A stretch of DNA of 6,814 bases from a bacterium (GCA_029976905.1 JAPOLW010000201.1:1-6814), one strand, 5' to 3'; positions 1 to 6,262 are shown, counted from the first letter of the stretch. Notes: generated by a model not told the origin, from the sequence alone. Numbers and translations: made by a program.

Positions 1-1421
1 AGCAGAAGATCGACCAACCGCCGGTGCTTGGCGGTATACGGCGGATAGAACATCGAAAGCCCGTCGATCTTCGGGCTGGTGAAGACCGGCCGCATCTTGC
101 TGAACTCCACGAAGCCCTCGAAGCCATGGTAGTGGCCGATGCCGCTGGCGCCGACGCCGCCGAAGGGCATGTCGTGCTGCGCGACGTGGAAGACGCAGTT
201 GTTGATGGTCACGCCACCCGAGATGGTGCCGTAGAGGAGCTTTTCCTCGACCGCCTTGTCGTGCGTGAAGAAATATAGACCGAGCGGGCGGTCGCGCACG
301 TTCACGTAGGAAAGAACCTCGTCGAGGTCGGTGTAGGTCTTCACGGGGAAGAGCGGCCCGAAGATCTCCTCCTGCATGATGCGCATGTCGTCGGTGACGT
401 CGAGGACCAGGTGCGGCGGAATCTTGCGATGGACGTCGTTGAAATCCGCGCCGTCGACCAGCGGAACGAGGGTCGCCCCCTTGGCCTGGGCGTCCTCCAG
501 CGTCTCCCGCAGGCGACGGTAGGACTTCTCGTCGATCACCGACGTGAAACTTTCATCGTTCACGTCGGGGTACCGCTGTCCCACGACGGCCCGGGCCGCC
601 TCGACGAAGGCTTCGCGCTTGCTCTCGGGCACGAAAAGGTAATCGGGGGCGAGGCAGGTCTGTCCGGCATTGACGAATTTCGAGTAGAGGATCCGCGACG
701 CCGCCTCCGCGACGTCGAAATCATCGCAGATGATCGTGGGAGATTTGCCGCCCAACTCCAGGGTGACCGGCGTCAGGTTCTCGGCGGCGGATCGCATCAC
801 CGTGCGGCCGGCATCGGCCGAGCCCGTGAAGATGATGTGATCGTACGGCAGGGACGAGAAATCGGAGCCGCGTACGCCCGGCAGGATCGCGACCTCGGAC
901 TCGTCGAATTTCTCGGCGAACTTCTCCGCCAGCAGATGGCAGAGATGGCTCGAATTCGTCGCCATCTTGATCATGGCCCGGTTGCCGGCCGCGAGAATGC
1001 TCGTGAGCGGGCTGATGGTGAGGAAAAGTGGATAGTTCCACGGCGAGACGATGCCCACGACTCCCTTGGGCTGCGGAATGAGACGGTTGCGCCCGGTGGC
1101 GAAGAGGATCGAGACGTGGCGCTTCTGCGGCTTCATCCACTTGCGGAGCTTCTTGCGGGTGTGCCGCAGACCATCGACCGAAGTGAAGATCTCGAGCATC
1201 TTCGATTCCTCGGCGCTGCGATGCCCGAAATCTGCGTGGATGGCCGCGGCGATCGCGTCGACGTTGTCGATCAAGATGCTCTCGACCTTGTCGAGACGCG
1301 CCACGCGCTCCTCGTACGAGGGATACGGCGCTTTCAGATAGGCTTCGCGCTGCAGCGCGAAGATCCGCTGAGCCTCGTTCTCGATCACGTCCACGCGACG
1401 CAGTTGTGCGGTCTGGGCCAT
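1..1421 (-). CDS. NAD(P)-dependent aldehyde dehydrogenase, coniferyl-aldehyde-dehydrogenase type (C-terminus cut by window edge)
   Basis: It oxidises an aldehyde to the carboxylic acid in the cytoplasm with NAD(P)+. The open frame runs without a stop from an ATG at 1421 to the left edge, about 473 codons. The family is usually near 480 residues, so only a few are missing. Visible motifs are SPWNYPL (Asn129, oxyanion), FTGS (198-201, cofactor loop), LELGGK (general base Glu222), NAGQTCLAPDY (nucleophile Cys256) and EEIFGP (Glu352/Phe354). The 34-residue Glu-Cys spacing is the normal one. The NAGQTC-APDY block and the ending near IDGLSMFYPPY resemble coniferyl aldehyde dehydrogenases and class 3 enzymes. 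A textbook AAGGAGGA ribosome site at 1433-1426 supports the start. One oddity is that the usual KPSE cofactor motif reads KMAT (152-155). The gene is divergent from the acyl-CoA ligase operon, which suggests shared control and a role in supplying that ligase with acid. The family call is firm; the substrate is inferred. Confidence 0.93.
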   Translation of the reverse strand, partial: MAQTAQLRRVDVIENEAQRIFALQREAYLKAPYPSYEERVARLDKVESILIDNVDAIAAAIHADFGHRSAEESKMLEIFTSVDGLRHTRKKLRKWMKPQKRHVSILFATGRNRLIPQPKGVVGIVSPWNYPLFLTISPLTSILAAGNRAMIKMATNSSHLCHLLAEKFAEKFDESEVAILPGVRGSDFSSLPYDHIIFTGSADAGRTVMRSAAENLTPVTLELGGKSPTIICDDFDVAEAASRILYSKFVNAGQTCLAPDYLFVPESKREAFVEAARAVVGQRYPDVNDESFTSVIDEKSYRRLRETLEDAQAKGATLVPLVDGADFNDVHRKIPPHLVLDVTDDMRIMQEEIFGPLFPVKTYTDLDEVLSYVNVRDRPLGLYFFTHDKAVEEKLLYGTISGGVTINNCVFHVAQHDMPFGGVGASGIGHYHGFEGFVEFSKMRPVFTSPKIDGLSMFYPPYTAKHRRLVDLL

Positions 1422-1452
1422 GGCTTCCTCCTTGCCTGTCGTAGAAAAGCGG

Positions 1453-1482
1453 GGCGCGACACCCGGAGGATCCGGGTGCGCC
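1453..1482. promoter_or_regulatory. Strong inverted repeat, candidate operator
   Basis: The arms CACCCGGA (1460-1467) and TCCGGGTG (1471-1478) pair perfectly around a GGA centre. The pairing can continue with GGCG (1453-1456) to CGCC (1479-1482) across a three-base bulge. It sits about 30 bp upstream of the dehydrogenase start and about 90 bp upstream of the ligase start. A repressor site controlling both genes is the simplest reading. A hairpin in the dehydrogenase 5' leader is the alternative. It cannot terminate either flanking gene, because both are transcribed away from it. Confidence 0.5.
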
Positions 1483-1491
1483 ACCACCACC

Positions 1492-1505
1492 CTTTTGGCT
1501 TTTGG
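1492..1505 (+). repeat. Tandem CTTTTGG x2
   Basis: Two perfect back-to-back copies of CTTTTGG form the only A/T-rich patch in this intergenic region. They could be part of a promoter or an activator half-site pair, or chance. No function can be assigned from sequence. Confidence 0.4.
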
Positions 1506-1559
1506 GCGCCCACCAGCGCAAGTGCGCGGCAGGGAGACCTCCAGGAGCGCCGAAATGGT

Positions 1560-1570
1560 AGGGAGACTCC
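1560..1570 (+). promoter_or_regulatory. Ribosome binding site fixing the GTG start of the ligase
   Basis: AGGGAGACTCC ends directly against the GTG at 1571. GGGAG is the Shine-Dalgarno core with a five-base spacer. The same nonamer GGAGACTCC sits directly against the ATG of the crotonase gene at 3229-3237, which supports both start choices. A near copy, AGGGAGACCTCC, occurs at 1531-1542 with no start codon just after it. Confidence 0.75.
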
Positions 1571-3154
1571 GTGCCCACCCTCGCTCCCGTCATCGAAGAC
1601 CTCGCCGACCGGCAGCCTGACGCCCTCGCCTTCGCGACCGGAGACCGTCACCTCTCCTGGTCGGCGTACGCACGCCGTTCGGACACCCTCGCCGCACTGC
1701 TGCTCGATCTCGGTCACGCGCCCGCCGAGCGGGTGGCCGTTCTCCTCCCCGACGGGCCCGGCGTGCACATCGTCTTCGTCGCGACCGAGAAGGCCGGCGT
1801 GGTCGCCGTAGGCATCGGCCCGCGCGCCGGCACCCGCGAGATCGAGCACCTGCTCGCCACGACCGGCGCCGTGACCCTGATCAGCCGCCGCCGCTACCGC
1901 GACCTCGATACGCAGGCCCTCGTCGAGGACCTCCGCGCACGCGGCCTGCCGCTGCGCCACCACATCTGCGTGGAGGGCGACTTCGCAGCCGCCGAACCCC
2001 TCCTGATCGACGGACGCCCCGGCACCCTCCCCTCCCCGGACCCCGGCCTCGCCGGCCGCCTGGGCGCGCGCAGCCTGGGCGCCACCGACCTGTGGCTCCT
2101 CAACAGCACCTCGGGCACGACCGGCATGCCCAAATGCGTGAGGCACGACCAGGCGCGCTGGTTCTTCTTCCACGAACTCGCGGTGCGTGCCGGTGCCCTG
2201 TCTTCCGACGACGTCTTCCTGTCCGCCGTCCCGGCGCCCTTCGGATTCGGTCTGTGGACGGCGCATTTCACGCCGACGCTCCTCGGTGCACCGACCGTGG
2301 TGCTCGAACGCTTCACGGCTGCCGAAACGCTTGCCGCGATGGAGCGCCACGGGGTGAGCGTGCTCGCCGCGGTGAGCACGCAATTCATGCTCCTCCTCGA
2401 CGACGAGGACTTCGCCCGTCGGGACCTCGGCCGCCTCCGGGTGCTCTTCACCGGGGGGGAGAAGGTGCCCTACGCGCGCGCTGCCGATTTCGAGGAGCGC
2501 ACCGGAGCGCACGTCCTGCAGTTCTACGGATCCAATGAGACCGGGGCGCTCTCCGGGACGAGCCTGGCGGACTCGCGCGAGAAGCGCCTCACGACGGCAG
2601 GCCGGACGATCGCCGAGATGCAGGTACGCCTCTTCGACGACCGTGGCCGGGACGTGACGGCGCGTGGCCGCGGCCAGCCCGGCTGCAAGGGCGGCACCCT
2701 CAGCCAGGGCTACTACCGGGACGAGGAAGCCAATCGCGCATTGATCCGCGACGATGGCTGGTTCCTGGTGGGCGACCTGGTCCGTATCGACGACGAGGGC
2801 TACCTCACGGTCGAAGGCCGCATCGGCGACTTCATCATCCGCGGCGGCAAGAACGTGAGTGCGGCGGCCGTCGAGGAGGCGGTCGAGAGCCACCCCGACG
2901 TACGCGTTGCCGCGGCCGTGGCCTGGCCCGACCCCACCTTCGGCGAGCGCGTCTGCGCCTACGTCGAATTGCGCGAGGGCCGAATGCTCGAGCTCGACGG
3001 ACTCATCGCCCACCTCGAGGCGGCGGGCTGCTCTCGCGAATCCCTGCCGGAGCGACTGATCGTCCTCGACGAGCTACCGCGCTCCTCGGGGGGCAAGATC
3101 GCCAAAAAGGTGCTGCGCGACGACGCCGCGCAACGTGCCGCGGCCGACGCGTAG
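1571..3154 (+). CDS. AMP-forming acyl-CoA synthetase (class I adenylate-forming ligase)
   Basis: It activates a carboxylic acid with ATP to an acyl-adenylate and then transfers it to CoA, in the cytoplasm. The 527-residue length is typical of the ANL superfamily. The large N-terminal domain carries the P-loop STSGTTGMPK (179-188) and the A5 motif YGSNETG (319-325). The hinge region has GDL (401-403, with the conserved Asp402) and GRIGDFIIRGGKN (416-428). The small C-terminal domain ends with PRSSGGK, where Lys509 is the expected catalytic lysine. All core residues are present, so it should be active. The P-loop is slightly atypical, with Cys189 where Gly usually follows PK. The start is GTG with a good ribosome site. 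It is first of three co-directional genes and divergent from an aldehyde dehydrogenase that could produce its acid substrate. It resembles medium-chain, cyclic or aromatic acid ligases (cyclohexanecarboxylate, benzoate, cinnamate types), but the sequence does not identify the substrate. Confidence 0.93.
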   Translation: MPTLAPVIEDLADRQPDALAFATGDRHLSWSAYARRSDTLAALLLDLGHAPAERVAVLLPDGPGVHIVFVATEKAGVVAVGIGPRAGTREIEHLLATTGAVTLISRRRYRDLDTQALVEDLRARGLPLRHHICVEGDFAAAEPLLIDGRPGTLPSPDPGLAGRLGARSLGATDLWLLNSTSGTTGMPKCVRHDQARWFFFHELAVRAGALSSDDVFLSAVPAPFGFGLWTAHFTPTLLGAPTVVLERFTAAETLAAMERHGVSVLAAVSTQFMLLLDDEDFARRDLGRLRVLFTGGEKVPYARAADFEERTGAHVLQFYGSNETGALSGTSLADSREKRLTTAGRTIAEMQVRLFDDRGRDVTARGRGQPGCKGGTLSQGYYRDEEANRALIRDDGWFLVGDLVRIDDEGYLTVEGRIGDFIIRGGKNVSAAAVEEAVESHPDVRVAAAVAWPDPTFGERVCAYVELREGRMLELDGLIAHLEAAGCSRESLPERLIVLDELPRSSGGKIAKKVLRDDAAQRAAADA

Positions 3155-3165
3155 ACGCGACCGGG

Positions 3166-3211
3166 CCGCTGCGATACAGCGGAGCGGCGCCGACGGCCGA
3201 GAGGGCGCCGC
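3166..3211 (+). promoter_or_regulatory. Two adjacent hairpins in the ligase-crotonase gap
   Basis: The 83-base gap between genes one and two of the operon holds two perfect inverted repeats. The first is CCGCTG/CAGCGG (3166-3171 with 3177-3182, five-base loop). The second is GCGGCGCC/GGCGCCGC (3184-3191 with 3204-3211, twelve-base loop). The second ends 15 bases before the AAGGAG ribosome site. There is no T-run, so this is not a classical terminator. Possible roles are an RNA-processing or stability element or a partial attenuator that sets different levels of ligase and downstream enzymes. Confidence 0.5.
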
Positions 3212-3226
3212 GCAGAACCATCAACC

Positions 3227-3237
3227 AAGGAGACTCC
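3227..3237 (+). promoter_or_regulatory. Ribosome binding site of the crotonase gene
   Basis: AAGGAG (3227-3232) lies five bases before the ATG at 3238. The nonamer GGAGACTCC is identical to the one before the ligase start. Confidence 0.75.
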
Positions 3238-4053
3238 ATGAGCGAAGATCGGGTCCGCCTCTCGTACGAGGGGCCGATCGCCATCATCACCAACGACAAC
3301 ACGGACAAGCACAATGCGTTCGACGATGCGATGGACGCGCGCCTGTTCGAGATCCTCGCCGAACTGCGGGACAACCCCGACGTCCGGGTCGCCATCTGGC
3401 GGGCCGAAGGCCGGTCCTTTTCCTCGGGCCGGGACGTCTCCCAGATCGGCCGACAGCAGCTCGAGATGAGCCACCATCAGCTCATGACGCGCGGGCACCG
3501 TGGCATCCAGCAGATCTTCGACCTCGACATCCCGATCCTGGTCGCGCACCACGGGTGGACCATCGGCGGATCCTTCCAACGCACCCTCCTCTGTGACGTC
3601 CGCATCGCCGCGGAGGGGTCCCGCTTCATGCTTCCCGAACTGACCCACGGGGTCATCGCCGACACCGGCGGCGTCGCCTGCCTCTACCAGATGTGCGGTC
3701 ACGGCGTCGTGAGCGACATGGTTCTCACCGGGCGGCCGTTACAGGCCGAGGAAGCACTTCGATACGGCGTGATCTCCCGCATCGTGCCGCGCGACGAACT
3801 CGATGCCACGGTGCGCGAGATGGCCGAGAAGATCGCGGTGATCCCGCCCCTGTCGGTGAAGCTGGCGCGGCGTGTGATCCGCAGCCTGCACGAACCCCAG
3901 ATCCGCACATCGATGCACGAGGAATTGCTCATGCAAACCGTGATCAACAAGTCCGAGGATTTCGCCGAGTTCAAAAATGCCAGGACCGAGGAGCGTTCCC
4001 CCGCGTTCCCCGGCGTCTGGGTGAAACCGCCCCGAGCGGGTCGGGAGGGCTGA
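3238..4053 (+). CDS. Enoyl-CoA hydratase/isomerase family protein (crotonase fold) with altered catalytic pair
   Basis: It is a 271-residue soluble protein of normal crotonase length, acting on an acyl-CoA thioester. The CoA-binding and oxyanion segments are visible as SFSSGRDVSQIG (60-71) and GWTIGGSFQRTLLCD (106-120), followed by FMLPELTHGVIADTGG (130-145). Compared with rat mitochondrial enoyl-CoA hydratase, the first catalytic Glu (Glu144) is replaced by Gln114. The second (Glu164) is kept as Glu134. Asp142 lies eight residues after it, as Glu196/Asp204 do in dienoyl-CoA isomerase and as in PaaG-like proteins. One catalytic acid favours isomerase or another crotonase reaction over simple hydration; this is inference. 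It lies in an operon between an acyl-CoA ligase and a dienoyl-CoA-reductase-like SDR, four bases ahead of the latter. A feruloyl-CoA hydratase/lyase role is less likely, because I do not see that group's GIPPGN segment. Confidence 0.9.
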   Translation: MSEDRVRLSYEGPIAIITNDNTDKHNAFDDAMDARLFEILAELRDNPDVRVAIWRAEGRSFSSGRDVSQIGRQQLEMSHHQLMTRGHRGIQQIFDLDIPILVAHHGWTIGGSFQRTLLCDVRIAAEGSRFMLPELTHGVIADTGGVACLYQMCGHGVVSDMVLTGRPLQAEEALRYGVISRIVPRDELDATVREMAEKIAVIPPLSVKLARRVIRSLHEPQIRTSMHEELLMQTVINKSEDFAEFKNARTEERSPAFPGVWVKPPRAGREG

Positions 4054-4057
4054 GGCC

Positions 4058-4933
4058 ATGGCCGGCATTCCAGACGCCCCCGCACTGGGAGCAAGCGCCC
4101 TGCAAGCGGGCACCTTCGAGGGCGCGACCGTCCTCGTCACCGGCGGCGGCACCGGTCTGGGCAAGGCGATCGCCTCGGAGTTCGCCCGCCTCGGCGCCCG
4201 CATCGCCATCGCCAGCCGCAAGGAGGAACACCTCGAGGCCGGGCGCGCGGCCATCGAGGAGATCGGTGCCGAGGTCTTCACCACCCCCTGCGACATCCGC
4301 GACCCCGAGTCGATTGCCTCGGCCTTCGACGCAATCGAGAACGCCCTCGGGCGGCCCGCCGTCCTGGTCAACAACGCGGCGGCAAACTTCCCGGTGCCGG
4401 CCGAGGAGATGAGCCCGAACGCCTGGCGCACCGTGGTCGACATCACCCTCAACGGCACCTTCTTCTGCGCGCGCGAGTTCGGCCGCCGCCACATCGACGC
4501 CGGCACCCCCGCATCGATCATCAACGTCGGCGCGTCCTACGCCTGGACCGGTGGGCCCGGCTTCGCCCACTCGGCCGCCGCCAAGGCGGGCGCAAAGAAC
4601 ATGGTCGAAACGCTCGCCGTCGAATGGGGCCCCTACGGAATCCAGGTCAACGGCCTGGTGCCGGGGCTCATGCCGCACGAGGACATGACGGCCGACATCC
4701 GCGGCAACCTCGACCGCACCCACGACAAGGACCCGTGCCAGCCTGCTCTCCGCGTCGGCCGGCCGCGCGAACTCGGGTGGGCCGCAACCTTCCTCGCCTC
4801 CCCCTACGGTCGCTTCATCTCCGGACACACCCTCGTCGTGGACGGCGCGAATTGGCAGCGACGCTCGCTCACCAACCCGGCCGTGGTGTCGGTGCGCGAG
4901 CAGATGGGCAAGGAGCCCTTCCGGATCGGGTGA
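4058..4933 (+). CDS. Short-chain dehydrogenase/reductase resembling 2,4-dienoyl-CoA reductase
   Basis: It is a 291-residue Rossmann-fold oxidoreductase that probably reduces a conjugated dienoyl-CoA or related thioester with NADPH. The cofactor motif TGGGTGLG spans 28-35. NNAAANF (105-111) and SPNAW followed by LNGTFF (119-136) closely match DECR proteins. The canonical SDR YxxxK is absent: residue 172 is Ser, with Lys176 four residues later. A tyrosine lies at 161 in the segment ASYAWTGG. The Tyr161-Ser172-Lys176 spacing is exactly that of human mitochondrial DECR1 (Tyr199, Ser210, Lys214). Asn110 sits where the DECR catalytic Asn is expected. The C-terminus after VVDGANW carries about 25 extra residues compared with typical SDRs. 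A GGGAGGG ribosome site overlaps the end of the crotonase gene, and the four-base gap argues for coupled translation. The subfamily rests on motif recall; the substrate is inferred. Confidence 0.88.
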   Translation: MAGIPDAPALGASALQAGTFEGATVLVTGGGTGLGKAIASEFARLGARIAIASRKEEHLEAGRAAIEEIGAEVFTTPCDIRDPESIASAFDAIENALGRPAVLVNNAAANFPVPAEEMSPNAWRTVVDITLNGTFFCAREFGRRHIDAGTPASIINVGASYAWTGGPGFAHSAAAKAGAKNMVETLAVEWGPYGIQVNGLVPGLMPHEDMTADIRGNLDRTHDKDPCQPALRVGRPRELGWAATFLASPYGRFISGHTLVVDGANWQRRSLTNPAVVSVREQMGKEPFRIG

Positions 4934-4952
4934 TCCCCGAGCCGGCGACCGA

Positions 4953-5005
4953 CGCGGGGCGGGCACGCGGCGCGCCCCGCGCGGCACGCCGGGCAGCACC
5001 CGGCG
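4953..5005. terminator. Probable bidirectional terminator, two GC hairpins
   Basis: The 87-bp gap between convergent genes holds two perfect inverted repeats. One is CGCGGGGCG (4953-4961) with CGCCCCGCG (4973-4981), eleven-base loop. The other is CGCCGGG (4987-4993) with CCCGGCG (4999-5005), loop CAGCA. They sit just past both stop codons. No T-run follows on either strand, so termination by hairpin alone, as is common in GC-rich genomes, or Rho-assisted termination is assumed. Confidence 0.6.
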
Positions 5006-5020
5006 GGAGCCGACGGCGCG

Positions 5021-6262
5021 CTACGCGTCGGCCTCTGCCGAGGCGATCTTCACGCAGAGGGCAAGGACCTCCATCGCCTTCTCGACCTCCTGCAACGGTG
5101 GCCGCGAGGGAGCGATGCGCAGGTTGGAGTCGGTGGGATCCTGCCCGTGCGGGTAGGTGGCACCCGCTGGCGTGAGAGAGACCCCCGCCTCCGCCGCGAG
5201 TGTGATCACCCGCTTCACCACCGGACGGGTGGTGTCGAGGCTCACGAAGTACCCGCCCTGCGGATTCGTCCAGGTCGCAAGTCCGGTGCCGCCCAACTCA
5301 CGCTCGAGCACCGTCTGAACGGCGTCGAACTTCGGTTTCAGGATCTTCGCGTGGTCGCGCATGAGGCCCTCGAGGCCGCCGGGATAGGCCTCCAGGAATT
5401 TGACGTGGCGGTACTGCTCGACCTTGTTGGGTCCGATGAACTCGGCGCCGAGATAGCCGGTGAGCAGCGCGACGTTCTCGACGCTGGTCGCCAGAAAGCC
5501 GACGCCCGCGCCCGAGAAGGTGATCTTGGAGGTGGACCCGTAGAGGACGGGCCGGTTGGGATGGCCCGCTTCACGACACGCAGCCAGCAAGGACTTCGGG
5601 ATGCGTGGCGTGTCCGTCAGGTGGTGCACGGCGTAGGCGTCGTCGGCGAAAATCGTGAAATCGGCGGCAGCCGTGCGCATCCGCGCGAGGCAGTCGACCT
5701 TTTCGTCCGAGATCGTGTCCCCGGTCGGATTGCTGTAGGTCGGGACGAAGACGAGCCCGCGGATGGACGCATCCGAGGCGGCAAGCGCCTCGACCGCGTC
5801 GAGGTCGGGGCCGTCGCTCTGCATCGGGACCGTGACCATCTCGAAGCCGAGCGCGTCGAGCAGGGTGAAGTGGCGGTCATACCCCGGCACGGTCACGATC
5901 ATCTTGCGCGGACCCGCGGCCCACGGCGCGTCGCTCCCGACCAGGCCGCGCAAGAGGGCCCACTTGAGGGTATTGGACAGGATCGCGAGGCTCGAATTGT
6001 TGCCGACGATGGTCTCCTCCGCGGTCGCCCGCAGGATACCGCCGAAGAGAGCGCGGGCCTCGGCGAGGCCGGCCACGCCCCCCGGGTAGTTGCGCAACGC
6101 CACGCCGCTGGGGGTGACCACGTCCCGGGCCCCGACGCACGTGAGCAGCGGCGTCGCGAGGTCGAAGTCCTCGTCGGAGGGCTGCCCTCGTTGGATGTTC
6201 AGCGACAGGCCCAGAGCCTTCATTTCTTCGTAACGCGCGCGTAGCGAATCGAGATCGCTCAC
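5021..6262 (-). CDS. Aspartate aminotransferase, class Ic (PLP-dependent, fold type I)
   Basis: It transfers an amino group between aspartate (or a similar amino acid) and 2-oxoglutarate, in the cytoplasm. The 413-residue product resembles the Corynebacterium-type aspartate aminotransferase group along its whole length. Shared blocks include RGQPS (25-29), VPGYDRHF (125-132), FEMVTVPM with DGPD, SNPTG (177-181), ADDAYAVH (206-213), GSTSKIT (242-248), IGPNKVEQ and NLRIAPS (380-386). Lys246 is the expected PLP lysine and Asp207 the pyridine-nitrogen partner. Asn178 and Tyr210 are cofactor contacts, and Arg382 binds the substrate carboxylate. I chose the GTG at 6262 because AAAGGGGA lies six bases upstream and the family-like sequence begins there. 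The frame stays open upstream to 6586, but that part is low-complexity Arg/Pro-rich and unlike the family. It is convergent with the catabolic operon and divergent from the AI-2E-like gene, so probably independent housekeeping. Confidence 0.93.
   Translation of the reverse strand: MSDLDSLRARYEEMKALGLSLNIQRGQPSDEDFDLATPLLTCVGARDVVTPSGVALRNYPGGVAGLAEARALFGGILRATAEETIVGNNSSLAILSNTLKWALLRGLVGSDAPWAAGPRKMIVTVPGYDRHFTLLDALGFEMVTVPMQSDGPDLDAVEALAASDASIRGLVFVPTYSNPTGDTISDEKVDCLARMRTAAADFTIFADDAYAVHHLTDTPRIPKSLLAACREAGHPNRPVLYGSTSKITFSGAGVGFLATSVENVALLTGYLGAEFIGPNKVEQYRHVKFLEAYPGGLEGLMRDHAKILKPKFDAVQTVLERELGGTGLATWTNPQGGYFVSLDTTRPVVKRVITLAAEAGVSLTPAGATYPHGQDPTDSNLRIAPSRPPLQEVEKAMEVLALCVKIASAEADA

Larger units (their letters stand above)
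1422..1570. promoter_or_regulatory. Divergent intergenic region between aldehyde dehydrogenase and ligase operon
   Basis: This 149-bp gap separates two genes transcribed away from each other, so it must hold promoters for both unless they lie inside coding sequence. It contains an inverted repeat (1453-1482), a tandem 7-bp repeat (1492-1505) and ribosome sites at each end. I could not find a convincing sigma-70 -35/-10 pair on either strand. Confidence 0.6.

Noticed and set aside
1422..1570. A sigma-70 promoter for the ligase operon
   Set aside because: No spaced -35/-10 pair above background was visible on the plus strand, so none is annotated.
1555..1620. Short upstream ORF overlapping the ligase start as a leader peptide
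   Set aside because: It begins at an ATG with no good ribosome site of its own and encodes Arg/Pro-rich sequence. The better start-plus-site pair is the GTG at 1571.
411..1811. Long plus-strand open frame (466 codons) opposite the aldehyde dehydrogenase
   Set aside because: It is antisense to a gene with intact catalytic motifs and runs through the control region into the ligase gene. Its product is Arg/Gly-rich with no recognisable domain. It is a GC-rich shadow frame.
1385..3013. Long minus-strand open frame (542 codons) opposite the acyl-CoA ligase
   Set aside because: It mirrors the codons of a clear ligase and has no motifs; its Glu/Ala/Gly/Arg-rich composition is typical of an antisense frame in GC-rich DNA.
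3238..4053. Crotonase as feruloyl-CoA hydratase/lyase, completing a ferulate-to-vanillin pathway with the dehydrogenase and ligase
   Set aside because: The region after the conserved Glu reads HGVIADTGG instead of the lyase's GIPPGN segment, and the partner SDR resembles dienoyl-CoA reductase. It is kept only as a low-probability alternative.
3971..4999. Minus-strand open frame (342 codons) opposite the SDR
   Set aside because: It overlaps two genes and the terminator region, and its composition is that of an antisense shadow.
5147..6244. Plus-strand open frame (365 codons) opposite the aminotransferase
   Set aside because: It lies wholly antisense to a fully motif-supported aminotransferase and shows no domain.
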